From Rhodoglobus sp. (lineage in GTDB: Bacteria; Actinomycetota; Actinomycetes; Actinomycetales; Microbacteriaceae): a stretch of 64,000 nucleotides of DNA. Position numbers and translations under genes: made by a program. Within the stretch, counting starts at the first letter, position 1. Each line of letters begins with the position of its first letter. Shown piece by piece: positions 16,844-25,725 of the stretch. The notes under the pieces were generated by a model, which saw only the letters and a list, made by a program, of their open reading frames with translations, had not been told where the DNA came from and searched no databases. The stretch spans positions 46,568-110,567 of the forward strand of contig JAODAQ010000037.1 of NCBI GenBank assembly GCA_025463515.1, given 5' to 3'.

Positions 16844-17836
16844 ATGGCGACGCACAGCACGATCCGCGATGTCGCCCGCTCCGCCGACGTCTCCCTCGGC
16901 ACCGTCTCGAACTACCTGAGCGGCAAGAAGCCGATCTCCGACGTGATGCGCGGCCGCATCGAGGCCGCGATCGCCGAGCTGCAGTTCGTGCCCAACGCCG
17001 CCGTTCGGGTCATGCAGGGCGGCCGCAGCCACGTCATCGCCTTCATCGTCCCGGATAGCGGCAACCCGTTCTTCCTCGAAGTCGCGCGCGGCATCGAGGA
17101 CTTCGCGATCGACAACGGCCACGTCGTCGTCACGTGCAACACCGAGGGCGACCTCGAGCGGGAGCGGCACTACGCGAAGGCCCTCTCGGAGATGCGGGTC
17201 GGAGCGGTCATCGCCGTCGCGTCGACCTCCAACGAGCTCCTGCTGAGCACCCTGCAGAAGTCCGGCGTGCGGGTGGTCACGCTGGGCCGGCAGCTGCCCG
17301 GCGGGCTCTTCCCGACCATCGCCGTCGACGACCTCCGCGGTGGCTTCATCGCCATGAGCCACGTGCTCGAGCGCGGCCACCGGCGCGTGGCGTTCCTGGG
17401 CGCGCCGGACGCCGAGTCGCAGATCCGCGAGCGATTCGCCGGATGCGTCGCCGCCTATAGCGACGCCGGGCTCGACCCCGCGGAGCTGCTCCGCGTGGAC
17501 GCGGACCTCAACTCGCCCACCGCCCGGTCCGCGGCATCCCGGGCGATTCTCGCACTGGAGCCCCGCCCCACCGCCGTGGTCTGCGCGAACGACGTGATCG
17601 CCCTCGCCCTGGAGGCCGAGGCGATCCGGTCGGGCCTCCGAATCCCGGAGGACCTCGCGATCGTCGGCTACGACGACATCGAGGGGGCGGCGATCGCGCC
17701 GATCCCGCTCACCACGGTCTACCAGCCGCGGTACGACCTCGGCCACCGCGCGGCCGAGCTCGCGCTGTCGGAGAACTACCCCGCCTCGACCGAGCCGCCG
17801 TTCGCGCCGTCGCTCGTCGTGCGGACGTCGACCTAG
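16844..17836 (+). CDS. LacI-family repressor of the saccharide operon
   Basis: 330 residues. The N-terminal HTH reads STIRDVARSADVSLGTVSNY followed by the hinge helix region LQFVPNAAVRVMQGG; the rest is a periplasmic-binding-protein-like sensor (FIVPDSGNPFFLEVARGIED, later VVCANDVIALALEAEA and VGYDDIEGAAIAPIPLTTV). SD GGAGGG lies seven bases before the ATG. Divergent from the binding-protein operon with paired operators, so it very probably represses that operon until the imported sugar binds. Its stop codon overlaps the convergent AraC gene's stop (17833-17836). Confidence 0.9.
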   Translation: MATHSTIRDVARSADVSLGTVSNYLSGKKPISDVMRGRIEAAIAELQFVPNAAVRVMQGGRSHVIAFIVPDSGNPFFLEVARGIEDFAIDNGHVVVTCNTEGDLERERHYAKALSEMRVGAVIAVASTSNELLLSTLQKSGVRVVTLGRQLPGGLFPTIAVDDLRGGFIAMSHVLERGHRRVAFLGAPDAESQIRERFAGCVAAYSDAGLDPAELLRVDADLNSPTARSAASRAILALEPRPTAVVCANDVIALALEAEAIRSGLRIPEDLAIVGYDDIEGAAIAPIPLTTVYQPRYDLGHRAAELALSENYPASTEPPFAPSLVVRTST

Positions 17837-18714
17837 CGGAACGTGGCCGTGTCCTTGCTCGGCGGCATGCCGAACTCGCGCCGGTACTCCCGGCTGAACT
17901 GCGAGGGGCTCTCGTAGCCGACCGCGTAGGCGGTGCCGGCGACATCCCCCGGCTGCGCGAGCAGCCTCAGGCGGGCCTCCTGCAGACGGATGCTCTTCTG
18001 GAACTGGATCGGACTCATCGCGGTCACCGAGTGGAACGCGCGATGGAACGCCGACGGGCTCATCCTCGCGAGCTGGGCGAGCTCGTCGACGCGCAGCGAC
18101 TCGGCGAAGTGGTCGCGCATCCAGCGCACCACGTGGCGGACCCTGCTCAGGCTGCTGTCGGCGAGACCGAGCTGCCTCACCGTAGCGCCTTGCTCCCCCG
18201 ACATCACGAGCCACAGGATCTCCCGCTCGACGAGCGGCGCGAGCACGGGGATGTCCCTCGGGCTGTCGAGCAGCCGCAGCATCCGGACCACGGCGTCGAG
18301 GAGCCGCTCCGACGCGCGGCCGACGGCAATGGCGGGCGGGGATGCCGCACCCCGCGCCGGGCGCAGGAAGTCGGCGGCCGCGGGGCTGAGCATGAGCTCG
18401 GCCACCACCTCTGGCCGCAGCTCCAGGCCGAAGCCGAGGGCGGGGAGCTCGGGTGTCGCATCCGTGAACTGGCCGGACACCGGGAGGTCGACCGACGCGA
18501 CGAGGTACTGGCCGGGCCCGTAGTCGTGGATGGTGCCGCCGACGGACAGCCGCTTGGTGCCCTGGGCCACGACGGCGAGGATCGTACCGGTCGTGGACTC
18601 GTCGGGGGAGCCCGTGCCGGTCATCCGGGAGATGAGGACGCCGGGGATCGCCGATGGCACGATGCCCGCCTGGGCGTGCCGGTCGACCAGCTCGCGGAAC
18701 ACCTGCAATGACAT
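17833..18714 (-). CDS. AraC-family regulator with AraC_N domain
   Basis: 293 residues. The N-terminal ~150 residues resemble the AraC_N ligand domain (SVGGTIHDYGPGQYLVASVDLPVSG), and the C-terminal double HTH shows LAQLARMSPSAFHRAFHSVT and VAGTAYAVGYESPSQFSREYRREFG. Start MSLQVFREL at 18714 fits the family; a longer in-frame version to 18810 would lack similarity. Divergent from an SDR gene 122 bases away, which is its likely target, a pairing common for AraC_N regulators. Inducer unknown. Confidence 0.85.
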   Translation of the reverse strand: MSLQVFRELVDRHAQAGIVPSAIPGVLISRMTGTGSPDESTTGTILAVVAQGTKRLSVGGTIHDYGPGQYLVASVDLPVSGQFTDATPELPALGFGLELRPEVVAELMLSPAAADFLRPARGAASPPAIAVGRASERLLDAVVRMLRLLDSPRDIPVLAPLVEREILWLVMSGEQGATVRQLGLADSSLSRVRHVVRWMRDHFAESLRVDELAQLARMSPSAFHRAFHSVTAMSPIQFQKSIRLQEARLRLLAQPGDVAGTAYAVGYESPSQFSREYRREFGMPPSKDTATFR

Positions 18715-18836
18715 GGTCAGAGTCAACCAGCAGCGGGAGCGCAGTGCACCCGGTTCTGGCGCAACAAGCAGGATCGGGCAAGAAGTCGGGAGCATTGCCA
18801 TAACGCCCACAGACCGCCTGGCGCTTGTCTTGAAGC
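18715..18836. promoter_or_regulatory. divergent intergenic region, AraC gene and SDR gene
   Basis: 122 bases between divergent starts. On the plus strand GGCGCTTGTCTTGAAGC precedes the SDR ATG, with CTTGAAG close to the start; a promoter is expected but I see no clear -35/-10 pair or SD. No repeat strong enough to call an operator. Confidence 0.3.
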
Positions 18837-19616
18837 ATGAACACGAACCTCACAGACCAGGCAGTTGTCGTCGTGACCGGAGCCAGCGCGGGGATCGGGC
18901 AGGGCGCGGCGATCGAGATCGCGGCGCGCGGCGCCGGCGTCGTCGCGACGTACCACTCGCACCCCGAAGGTGCCGAGGAGACCGTGGCGATCATCCGGGC
19001 GAACGGCGGGCGGGCCGTGGCCCTGCCGCTGGACATCGGCCGCAGCGAGACCTTCCCCGCCTTCAGAGAGCAGCTGGCCGTCGCGCTCGCGAGCGAGTGG
19101 CAGACCGCCGGAATCCGCGGGCTCGTCAACAACGCCGGGTTCGGCGGCGGGCTCTCGTTCGAGGAGATGACCGAGGAGGCGTTCGACCGGTACTTCCGGG
19201 TGCTGCTCCGCGGGCCGTACTTCCTGACCCAGGCACTGCTGCCGCTCCTGTCTGACGGCGGCTCGATCGTGAACGTGTCGAGCAGCTCGGTGCGGCCCGG
19301 TGACACCACCGAGGGCTACTCGGGCTATGCCGCGATGAAGGCCGGGCTCACGACCGCGACCCGGTACCTCGCGAAGGAACTCGCGGGACGCGGCATCCGG
19401 GTCACCTCGATCGCACCCGGCCCGACGCGCACGCGCCTCGGCGGCGACGCGTTCGAGAAGTACCCGGAGATCATCGACGGGCTCGCCGCCAAGACGGCGC
19501 TCGGCCGGATCGGGGAGCCCTCGGACATCGGGAAGGTCATCGCCTTCCTCGTCTCCGACGACGCCGCGTGGATCACGGGCGAGGACATCCAGGTCTCGGG
19601 CGGGTACGCGCTGTGA
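18837..19616 (+). CDS. short-chain dehydrogenase/reductase (FabG-like, 3-ketoacyl-ACP-reductase family)
   Basis: 259 residues, classical SDR. Cofactor motif TGASAGIGQGAAIEI at ~14-28, NNAGFGG at ~100, catalytic Ser in VNVSSSS, and Tyr/Lys in YSGYAAMKAG, all at normal spacing. It oxidises or reduces an alcohol/ketone with NAD(P). Regulation by the divergent AraC protein is likely. The LtrA gene starts three bases after its stop, so the pair is co-transcribed. Substrate cannot be told. Confidence 0.87.
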   Translation: MNTNLTDQAVVVVTGASAGIGQGAAIEIAARGAGVVATYHSHPEGAEETVAIIRANGGRAVALPLDIGRSETFPAFREQLAVALASEWQTAGIRGLVNNAGFGGGLSFEEMTEEAFDRYFRVLLRGPYFLTQALLPLLSDGGSIVNVSSSSVRPGDTTEGYSGYAAMKAGLTTATRYLAKELAGRGIRVTSIAPGPTRTRLGGDAFEKYPEIIDGLAAKTALGRIGEPSDIGKVIAFLVSDDAAWITGEDIQVSGGYAL

Positions 19617-19618
19617 TC

Positions 19619-20761
19619 ATGAGAGCCGTCGTCAGCCGCGAGGGCGACCGGGTCACCACCCTCGAGCTCTTCTTCGACCTCGCGTTCGTCTTCGCCTTCA
19701 CCCAGCTCAGCCGGCTGATGGCGCAGCAGCACGACGCACTCGGCGTAGTCCAGGCGCTCGTCATCCTCGCGCTGCTGTGGTGGTCGTGGACCGCCTACGG
19801 CTGGCTCACCAACCTCGCGCACGCCGATCAGGGCGTGCTGCGCATCGCGATGATCATCGGCATGACTTCGATGTTCGTCGCGGGCCTCGTGGTGATCGAG
19901 GCCTACGACGACCTGCCGGGCGGCCTGTTCGCGCCGATCGTGTTCGTCGCGGCCTACCTCGTCGCCCGGGTGACGCACGCCGTCGTGTTCGTCTGGCTCT
20001 CGGAGCCGCGGCTCAGGCGGCGCACCGTGATCTCCATGGCCCTCTCGGTGGCGCCCTCCGCAGCACTCCTGATCGCGGGCGCGCTCCTCGGCTCCCCGTG
20101 GCAGCTCTGGTTCGCGATCGCCGCCGTGGCCATCGAGCCGATCGTCTCCTACCGCAGCAGCATGGGCGTCGACTGGCCGGTCCGCTCCACCTCCCACTTC
20201 ACCGAGCGGCACGGGCTCATCGTGATCCTCGCGCTCGGCGAGTCCATCCTCGGCATCGGGGCGGGCGTCGCGACCGAGCCGGTCAGCGCGGCGATCCTCA
20301 CCGGCGCAGTGGTGTCGATGCTCATCTGCGTCGGGCTCTGGTGGGCCTACTTCACCCGGCTCGCCGGCGCAGCCGAGCACGCCCTCGTCGAGCTGCCCGC
20401 CGGAGTCCGCGCCCGGGCGGCGAGCGACGCGTACACCTACCTGCACCTCGCGCTGGTCGGCGGAATCGTGCTCGCGGCGCTCGGCCTCGAGGTCGCGATG
20501 GCGCACATCGAGAGCCCGGAGGGGCTCGGCCTGTTCGGGGCGGCGGCACTCGGCGGAGGCGTCGCGTGCTACCTCGCGGGCACGGCCCTCTTCGCCCGGC
20601 GGCTGCTCGGCGGCGGCTACCTCGCGCGCTTCGTCGCAGCGGCGGTCGTCATCGCCCTCGTGCCGGCCATCGCGCTCGCGCCCCCGCTGATCGCGCTCGC
20701 AGGCACTGCGGTAGCCCTCGTTGCACTGTTCGCCATAGAGCGGACTACCAGCTCCGGATGA
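19619..20761 (+). CDS. low temperature requirement protein A (LtrA) family membrane protein
   Basis: 380 residues, about ten to twelve hydrophobic segments. The opening TTLELFFDLAFVFAFTQLS is the LtrA family's ELFFDLvfVfa signature, followed by WWSWTAYGWLTN and later TERHGLIVILALGESILGIG, also family hallmarks. The biochemical role of LtrA is not established. The ATG at 19619 follows the SDR stop by two bases; GTG at 19613 is an alternative that would overlap it. The 3' end overlaps the convergent acetyltransferase gene by 17 bases. Confidence 0.85.
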   Translation: MRAVVSREGDRVTTLELFFDLAFVFAFTQLSRLMAQQHDALGVVQALVILALLWWSWTAYGWLTNLAHADQGVLRIAMIIGMTSMFVAGLVVIEAYDDLPGGLFAPIVFVAAYLVARVTHAVVFVWLSEPRLRRRTVISMALSVAPSAALLIAGALLGSPWQLWFAIAAVAIEPIVSYRSSMGVDWPVRSTSHFTERHGLIVILALGESILGIGAGVATEPVSAAILTGAVVSMLICVGLWWAYFTRLAGAAEHALVELPAGVRARAASDAYTYLHLALVGGIVLAALGLEVAMAHIESPEGLGLFGAAALGGGVACYLAGTALFARRLLGGGYLARFVAAAVVIALVPAIALAPPLIALAGTAVALVALFAIERTTSSG

Positions 20762-21320
20762 CCCGGCCCTTCGGCCCCGCGACCAGGCTCGCCGCCGGCA
20801 CGTCATCGGCAACGACCGTCCCCGCCGCGACCACCGCATCGCGGCCGATGCTCACCCCCGGCAGGATCGTCGCGCCGGCGCCGATCCACACGTTCTCGGC
20901 AACGTCGATGGGCGCGCCGCTCAGGTACCGGTGCCGCTCCTCGGGATCCACCGGGTGGCCGACGGTGATGAACGTGACCTGCGGCCCCACCATCACCCCG
21001 GCGCCGAGGCGGATGCCGGCGTAGTCGAGGAACGTGCAGCCCTGGTTGATGAAGACCCGCTCGCCGAGCTCGAGGCCGAGGCCGTGGTCGGTGTAGAACG
21101 GCGGGTAGATGGTGACCCGGGAGGGGAGCGGGCGACCCAGGAGCTGCTCGAGCAGCGACATCCGGCCCGCCTCGTCGTCGAACGGGAGGACGTTGAGACG
21201 GGAGGTCAGCTCGGTCGCGCGCAGCACCCGCTCGTGCATGGCGGTGAACTCGGCGCCGAGCACGCGCTCGCCCCGCGCGAGGAGGTCTTGGTCGTGGATG
21301 GGCAGGAAGCGGTCGGTCAT
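20745..21320 (-). CDS. sugar O-acetyltransferase (maltose/galactoside acetyltransferase family)
   Basis: 191 residues, normal length for the family. Left-handed beta-helix hexapeptide repeats run from about residue 75 (VFINQGCTFLDYAGIRLGAG, then IGAGATILPGVSIGRDAVVA), with the catalytic His in FITVGHPVDPEER. The N-terminal helical cap has ATELTSRLN. It acetylates a sugar hydroxyl with acetyl-CoA, often a detoxification of non-metabolised sugars. Downstream of the LacI gene (53 bases) on the same strand and next to the galactoside locus. Confidence 0.88.
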   Translation of the reverse strand: MTDRFLPIHDQDLLARGERVLGAEFTAMHERVLRATELTSRLNVLPFDDEAGRMSLLEQLLGRPLPSRVTIYPPFYTDHGLGLELGERVFINQGCTFLDYAGIRLGAGVMVGPQVTFITVGHPVDPEERHRYLSGAPIDVAENVWIGAGATILPGVSIGRDAVVAAGTVVADDVPAASLVAGPKGRVIRSW

Positions 21321-21372
21321 TCGACGATTGTGGCGCACTGCCCCGACCCTCGAGAGCCGCCCCACCGGTCGG

Positions 21373-22410
21373 CTAGCCGGCCGGAGCCGGACCCGAGCTC
21401 GCCCGCACGATGAGACGGGTCGGAACCGTGACGTTCGCGACCGGCCCGTCGCCCTCGATGCCCTCCAGCAAGGCCGCGACCGAGCGTGCGCCGACCTTGT
21501 CGAAGTACTGCCGGACCGTGGTGAGGGGCGGCCAGAAGCTCGCCGACTCCTCCATGTCGTCGAACCCCACGACGCTGATCTCCGCCGGCACCGCGCGGCC
21601 GGCCTCGTGCAGCGCCCGGAGCGCGCCAAGCGCCATCTGGTCGTTGGCAGCGAAGATGGCCGTGACGGTCGGATCGGCGGCCAGCACCAGGCCGTGGCGG
21701 TACCCGGCGTCCGTCGACCAGTCTCCGGCAAGCACGGGCGGTACTACGGCGCCGTGCTGCCGCAGGGTCGCCTCCCACGAGTCTCGGCGGCGGATCGCGG
21801 AGTAGGATTCCGCGGGCCCGGCGATGTGCCAGACGGTCTGATGGCCGAGCTCGAGCAGGTGCTCCGTCGCCAAGCGCGCGCCCTCCGCCTGGTCGGTGTC
21901 GACAACCGGGTAGCGCGTGCGGGCGGACGAGTCGATGACGACCACGGGCAGTCCGTCTGGCAGGTCGAGGTGGGCCTCGTCGAACAGGTGCGCCTCGATC
22001 ACGATGACGACGCCATCGACGGCCTGCTGGTTGAGGCGGTCGAACGCGCCGCTGACCGCTCCTCTGGTCGGGTGCGCGATCGGGATGAGGGTTATCGAGT
22101 AGCCCGCGGCCGCGGCCGCACTCGCGATCGCGTCGAGCGTGCGCATGTTTCCGAAGGACGAGAGCGTGAACATGATCACGCCGATGCTGCGGAACCTCCC
22201 GAGCCGGAGGGCGCGCGCGGCACTGTTGGGGCGGTAGCCGAGCCGGTTCATCGCCTCGAGCACCCGCTCGCGAGTCGACTCATCCACGTTGCTGCGGCCA
22301 TTCGAGACCCGTGACACGGTCTGCCCGGATACCCCGGCCTCGAGGGCCACGTCCGCCATCGACGGCCCCCTTTTCCGACCGGCTGCGCTGGAGGAACTGG
22401 CGATGTTCAC
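21373..22410 (-). CDS. LacI-family repressor of the first galactoside operon
   Basis: 345 residues from a GTG at 22410, or 328 from the ATG at 22359, which has a better SD (AAGGGGG); I cannot decide between them. The HTH is PSMADVALEAGVSGQTVSRV, then SNVDESTRERVLEAMNRLGY. The sensor domain shows IFAANDQMALGALRALHEAG and VVGFDDMEESASFWPPLTTV. Divergent from the importer operon that begins at 22471, with two matching CATG-centred palindromes in between, so it most likely represses that operon and its own gene. The inducer is inferred to be a galactose-containing sugar. Confidence 0.88.
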   Translation of the reverse strand: MNIASSSSAAGRKRGPSMADVALEAGVSGQTVSRVSNGRSNVDESTRERVLEAMNRLGYRPNSAARALRLGRFRSIGVIMFTLSSFGNMRTLDAIASAAAAAGYSITLIPIAHPTRGAVSGAFDRLNQQAVDGVVIVIEAHLFDEAHLDLPDGLPVVVIDSSARTRYPVVDTDQAEGARLATEHLLELGHQTVWHIAGPAESYSAIRRRDSWEATLRQHGAVVPPVLAGDWSTDAGYRHGLVLAADPTVTAIFAANDQMALGALRALHEAGRAVPAEISVVGFDDMEESASFWPPLTTVRQYFDKVGARSVAALLEGIEGDGPVANVTVPTRLIVRASSGPAPAG

Positions 22411-22419
22411 GTCATCATG
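22402..22419. promoter_or_regulatory. LacI-type operator, repressor side
   Basis: GATGTTCACGTCATCATG, an imperfect copy of the palindrome at 22437: ATG, ACGT and CAT are conserved in place. It overlaps the GTG start of the repressor gene, which fits autoregulation if that start or its promoter is used. Confidence 0.45.
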
Positions 22420-22436
22420 CTACTGTCCGGTACAGC

Positions 22437-22454
22437 CATGTTGACGTAAACATG
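22437..22454. promoter_or_regulatory. LacI-type operator, importer side
   Basis: CATGTTGACGTAAACATG: six-base arms CATGTT/AACATG are perfect and the central ACGT is self-complementary, leaving one mismatched pair. It ends 17 bases before the permease ATG at 22471 and is followed by the SD AAAGGG. LacI proteins bind 16-20 base palindromes of this kind with a central CG. Confidence 0.62.
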
Positions 22455-22470
22455 AAGCAAAGGGATTTCA

Positions 22471-23376
22471 ATGACGATGACGTCGATGCGCGTGACACCC
22501 TCGGTGCGACCACGCCGCCAGTGGCGGGGCTGGTTGTTTGTCGGACCGTTCTCTGCCGTGTTCCTGGTCGCCTTCATCGCCCCGGTCGTCTACGCCATCT
22601 ACCTGAGCCTCTTCCGGAATCGGCTTGTCGGCGGCAACTCCTTCGTGGGGCTCGAGAACTACCTGCAGGTCTTCACGGATGCCCAGTTCTGGGAGTCGTT
22701 CGCGCGAGTCGCCCTGTTCTTGGCAGTGCAAGTGCCCATCATGCTGCTGCTCGCCCTTGGCGCCGCGCTGGCTATCGACAGCGCGAGGCTATACGGGGCC
22801 GGGATCTTCCGCATCGTGATCTTCCTCCCCTACGCCGTCCCCGCAGTGGTCGCCGTGCTCATGTGGGGATTTATCTACGGCAACAGTTTCGGACTCGCGG
22901 CAAACCTCAACGACGCCGTCGGCTTCACCCTCGTGACCCCGTTCGCCCGCGACTGGGTCTTGGCATCGATCGGCAACATCGTGACCTGGGAGTTCGTGGG
23001 GTACAACATGCTGATCTTCTACTCCGCCCTGCGGACCATCCCCGCCGACCTGTACGAGGCGGCCGAGCTCGACGGTGCGGGGGCGTTGCGGGTGATCACC
23101 GCGATCAAAGTCCCCGCGCTGCGCGGTGCGATCGTCATCGCCACGATCTTCTCCATCATCGGCAGCTTTCAGCTCTTCAACGAGCCCAACATCCTCAAGA
23201 CGCTGGCACCGAACATCATCACCTCCTACTTCACGCCGAACATGTACGCCTACAACCTGTCGTTCGCCGGCCAGCAGTACAACTACTCGGCGACCGTGGC
23301 CATCGTCATGGGGGTCATCACCGCTGTGATCGCGTACGTCGTGCAGCTTCGCGGCTCCCGGGCGGAGACCCGATGA
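22471..23376 (+). CDS. CUT1 ABC transporter permease 1 (MalF-like), first galactoside importer
   Basis: 301 residues, six hydrophobic segments after a short basic N-terminus (SVRPRRQWRG). EAA loop: YEAAELDGAGALRVITAIKVP. It starts a five-part operon (permease, permease, binding protein, GH35 beta-galactosidase) behind the LacI operator, and overlaps the next permease by four bases (ATGA). Closely similar along its length to the permease at 29838-30752, for instance both contain GNIVTWEF and YNMLIFYSALR. Confidence 0.92.
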   Translation: MTMTSMRVTPSVRPRRQWRGWLFVGPFSAVFLVAFIAPVVYAIYLSLFRNRLVGGNSFVGLENYLQVFTDAQFWESFARVALFLAVQVPIMLLLALGAALAIDSARLYGAGIFRIVIFLPYAVPAVVAVLMWGFIYGNSFGLAANLNDAVGFTLVTPFARDWVLASIGNIVTWEFVGYNMLIFYSALRTIPADLYEAAELDGAGALRVITAIKVPALRGAIVIATIFSIIGSFQLFNEPNILKTLAPNIITSYFTPNMYAYNLSFAGQQYNYSATVAIVMGVITAVIAYVVQLRGSRAETR

Positions 23377-24251
23377 CCGCCCCCGCCCTGGTGCGCCGCC
23401 CCGTGCGCAAAGACCGCAAGTCGGTGGCCCTGACCATCGTCATGGCGCTCTTCCTGATCTACACGCTCGTGCCGCTGCTGTGGCTGCTGTTCAGCTCGAC
23501 CAAGACCCAGGCGGGCCTGTTCAGCAGCTTCGGCCTGTGGTTCGCCGACGACTTCTCCTTCTTCCAGAACCTCGTCGACACCCTCACCTACCGCGACGGC
23601 ATCTTCGTCCGGTGGCTCGGCAACACGCTGCTCTACGTGGTGGTCGGCGCCGGCGGGGCGACGCTCCTCGCCACCCTCGCGGGCTACGGGCTCGCGAAGT
23701 TCTCCTTTCCCGGACGCCGCGCGGTCTTCGCCGTCGTGCTCGGGGCCATCGCCGTCCCCGGGACGGCCCTCGCCGTTCCGACGTTCCTCATGTTCAGCCA
23801 GTTGCACCTCACGAACACCCCGTGGGCGATCATCATCCCGTCGCTCATCAGCCCGTTCGGCCTCTACCTGATCTGGGTCTACGCGGTCGATGCCGTGCCC
23901 ACAGAGCTTCTCGAGGCCGCGCGCATGGACGGTGCCGGCGAGTTCCGCACCTTTGCCACAATCTCGGTCCGGCTCCTCGCCCCGGGCATCGTGACCGTCC
24001 TCTTGTTCACCGTGGTCGCGACCTGGAACAACTACTTCCTGCCGCTCATCATGCTCAGCAAGCCCGAGCTGTACCCCCTCACCGTCGGGCTCAACCAATG
24101 GAACTCGCAGGCGACGGGCGTCGCCGCGGAGCCCATCTACAACCTGGTGATCATGGGCTCGCTGCTCACGATCGTCCCCATAGTCGTCGCCTTCCTCTTC
24201 CTGCAGCGGTTCTGGCAGTCGGGGCTGAGCGCCGGAAGCGTCAAGCAGTGA
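23373..24251 (+). CDS. CUT1 ABC transporter permease 2 (MalG-like), first galactoside importer
   Basis: 292 residues. Six hydrophobic segments, EAA loop LEAARMDGAGEFRTFATISV, and the conserved end LFLQRFWQSGLSAGSVKQ. ATGA overlap with the preceding permease shows coupling. Paralogue of the permease at 28975-29841, sharing long blocks such as TLAGYGLAKF and TPWxIIIPSL. The binding protein follows after 59 bases. Confidence 0.92.
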   Translation: MTAPALVRRPVRKDRKSVALTIVMALFLIYTLVPLLWLLFSSTKTQAGLFSSFGLWFADDFSFFQNLVDTLTYRDGIFVRWLGNTLLYVVVGAGGATLLATLAGYGLAKFSFPGRRAVFAVVLGAIAVPGTALAVPTFLMFSQLHLTNTPWAIIIPSLISPFGLYLIWVYAVDAVPTELLEAARMDGAGEFRTFATISVRLLAPGIVTVLLFTVVATWNNYFLPLIMLSKPELYPLTVGLNQWNSQATGVAAEPIYNLVIMGSLLTIVPIVVAFLFLQRFWQSGLSAGSVKQ

Positions 24252-24310
24252 CGGGAGTCGCGGCTTAGCGAAGCACCATCCCATTCAACGAAGAAGTGAA
24301 AGGACACAGC

Positions 24311-25654
24311 ATGAACCCCATGCGCACAGCCGCAGCGAAGCGGCGCGCCCTCGCCGGACTCGCGGTCTCGGCCGTCGTGATCGGCGCGCTCACCGCCTGC
24401 ACCGGCAGCGACGGCGGCCCGACATCCGCGGACACGGACATCGACGCCGCCCTCGAGGCGGGCGGCACCCTCACCTACTGGTCGTGGACGCCGCAGGCCG
24501 AGGCGCAGGTCGCGGCCTTCGAGAAGGCGTACCCCAAGGTCGACGTGGAGCTCGTCAACGCCGGAACCGGCAACGACGAGTACACGAAGCTGCAGAACGC
24601 CATCGCGGCGGGCACCGGAGGCCCCGATGTCGCGCAGGTCGAGTACTACGCGCTCCCGCAGTTCGCACTGACGGACTCGCTCGTCGACCTCGCGCCCTAT
24701 GGATTCGGCGACCTTGAGGCCGACTACACGCCGTCCACCTGGGGCGCGGTGACCGTGGGCGACGCCGTCTACGGGCTCCCGCAGGACTCGGGACCCATCG
24801 CGATGTTCTACAACAAGCGCATCTTCGACCAGTTCGGAATCGCCGTTCCGACGACCTGGGACGAGTACCTCGCCGCCGCGGAGAAGCTGCACGCCGCCGA
24901 TCCGACGAAGTACATCACGAGCGACACCGGCGACGCCGGCTTCACCACGACGATGATCTGGCAGGCTGCGGGCCACCCGTTCCAGGCGGACGGCGACAAG
25001 GTCACGATCGACCTGCAGGACGCGGGATCGAAGAAGTGGGCAGACACCTGGAACCAGCTCCTCGAGAAAGACCTGCTCGCCCCGGTACCCGGGTGGAGCG
25101 ACGAGTGGTTCAAGGGCCTGGCCGACGGCACGGTGGCAACCCTGATCATCGGCGCCTGGATGCCCGGGGTGCTGGAGGGCTCCGTGCCCGACGCGTCCGG
25201 CGACTGGGCAGTGGCCCCGGCGCCGAGCTACGACGGCAAGCCCGCGGGCGCCGAGAACGGCGGCGGCGGACAGGTAGTCCTCAAGCAGAGCTCCAACCCG
25301 GCGCTCGCAGCGGGCTTCCTCAAGTGGCTGAACAACAGCGACGAGAGCGTGAAGGTGTTCCTGGACGGCGGCGGCTTCCCGTCGACCACCGCGGACATCA
25401 GCTCGCCTGACTTCCTCGGCGTCGAGTCCGACTACTTCGGCGGCCAGAAGATCAACGAAGTGCTCGCTGCGGCCGCCGAGGCGCCGTCGTCCGACTGGTA
25501 CTACCTCCCGTACCAGGTGTACGCCAACAGCATCTTCGGCGACACCGTGGGCCAGGCCTACGCCAACAAGACGGACCTCAACGCCGGCCTGCAGGCCTGG
25601 CAGGACGCCCTCGTGGAGTACGGCGACAAACAGGGCTTCACCGTCAACAAGTAA
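24311..25654 (+). CDS. sugar-binding lipoprotein of the first galactoside importer
   Basis: 447 residues. Lipobox LTAC with Cys near residue 29 after a hydrophobic signal segment. The mature start DAALEAGGTLTYWSWTPQAE and the block DVAQVEYYALPQFAL are typical of cluster-1 oligosaccharide-binding proteins. ATG at 24311 with SD AAAGGA. Clear paralogue of the protein at 27545-28894: both contain GTGNDxYTKLQNAI, YGLPQDSGP and VYANSI/AYANSI-GDTVGQAYA. It presents a galacto-oligosaccharide (inferred from the GH35 gene downstream) to the permeases. Confidence 0.92.
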   Translation: MNPMRTAAAKRRALAGLAVSAVVIGALTACTGSDGGPTSADTDIDAALEAGGTLTYWSWTPQAEAQVAAFEKAYPKVDVELVNAGTGNDEYTKLQNAIAAGTGGPDVAQVEYYALPQFALTDSLVDLAPYGFGDLEADYTPSTWGAVTVGDAVYGLPQDSGPIAMFYNKRIFDQFGIAVPTTWDEYLAAAEKLHAADPTKYITSDTGDAGFTTTMIWQAAGHPFQADGDKVTIDLQDAGSKKWADTWNQLLEKDLLAPVPGWSDEWFKGLADGTVATLIIGAWMPGVLEGSVPDASGDWAVAPAPSYDGKPAGAENGGGGQVVLKQSSNPALAAGFLKWLNNSDESVKVFLDGGGFPSTTADISSPDFLGVESDYFGGQKINEVLAAAAEAPSSDWYYLPYQVYANSIFGDTVGQAYANKTDLNAGLQAWQDALVEYGDKQGFTVNK

Positions 25655-25670
25655 CCACCACCGCAGTACC

Positions 25671-25701
25671 GCGTGGCCGGCCGGACTCCGGCCGGCCACG
25701 C
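25671..25701 (+). terminator. strong hairpin between binding protein and GH35 gene
   Basis: Perfect 14-base stem (25671-25684 with 25688-25701) and a three-base loop ACT, 16 bases after the binding-protein stop. No T-run follows. It may cause partial termination so that the lipoprotein is made in excess over the beta-galactosidase. Confidence 0.6.
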
Positions 25702-25725
25702 ACCACGACCTCACGAAAGCATCCT

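Noticed and set aside
16826..19309. Long minus-strand open frame of over 800 codons
   Set aside because: It lies antisense to the LacI gene, out of frame with the AraC gene and antisense to the SDR gene, all three of which have clear family motifs.
18837..20839. Minus-strand open frame of about 500 codons across the SDR/LtrA region
   Set aside because: Composition is Glu/Arg/Asp/His-rich as expected from the complement of membrane-protein codons; LtrA signatures are on the plus strand.
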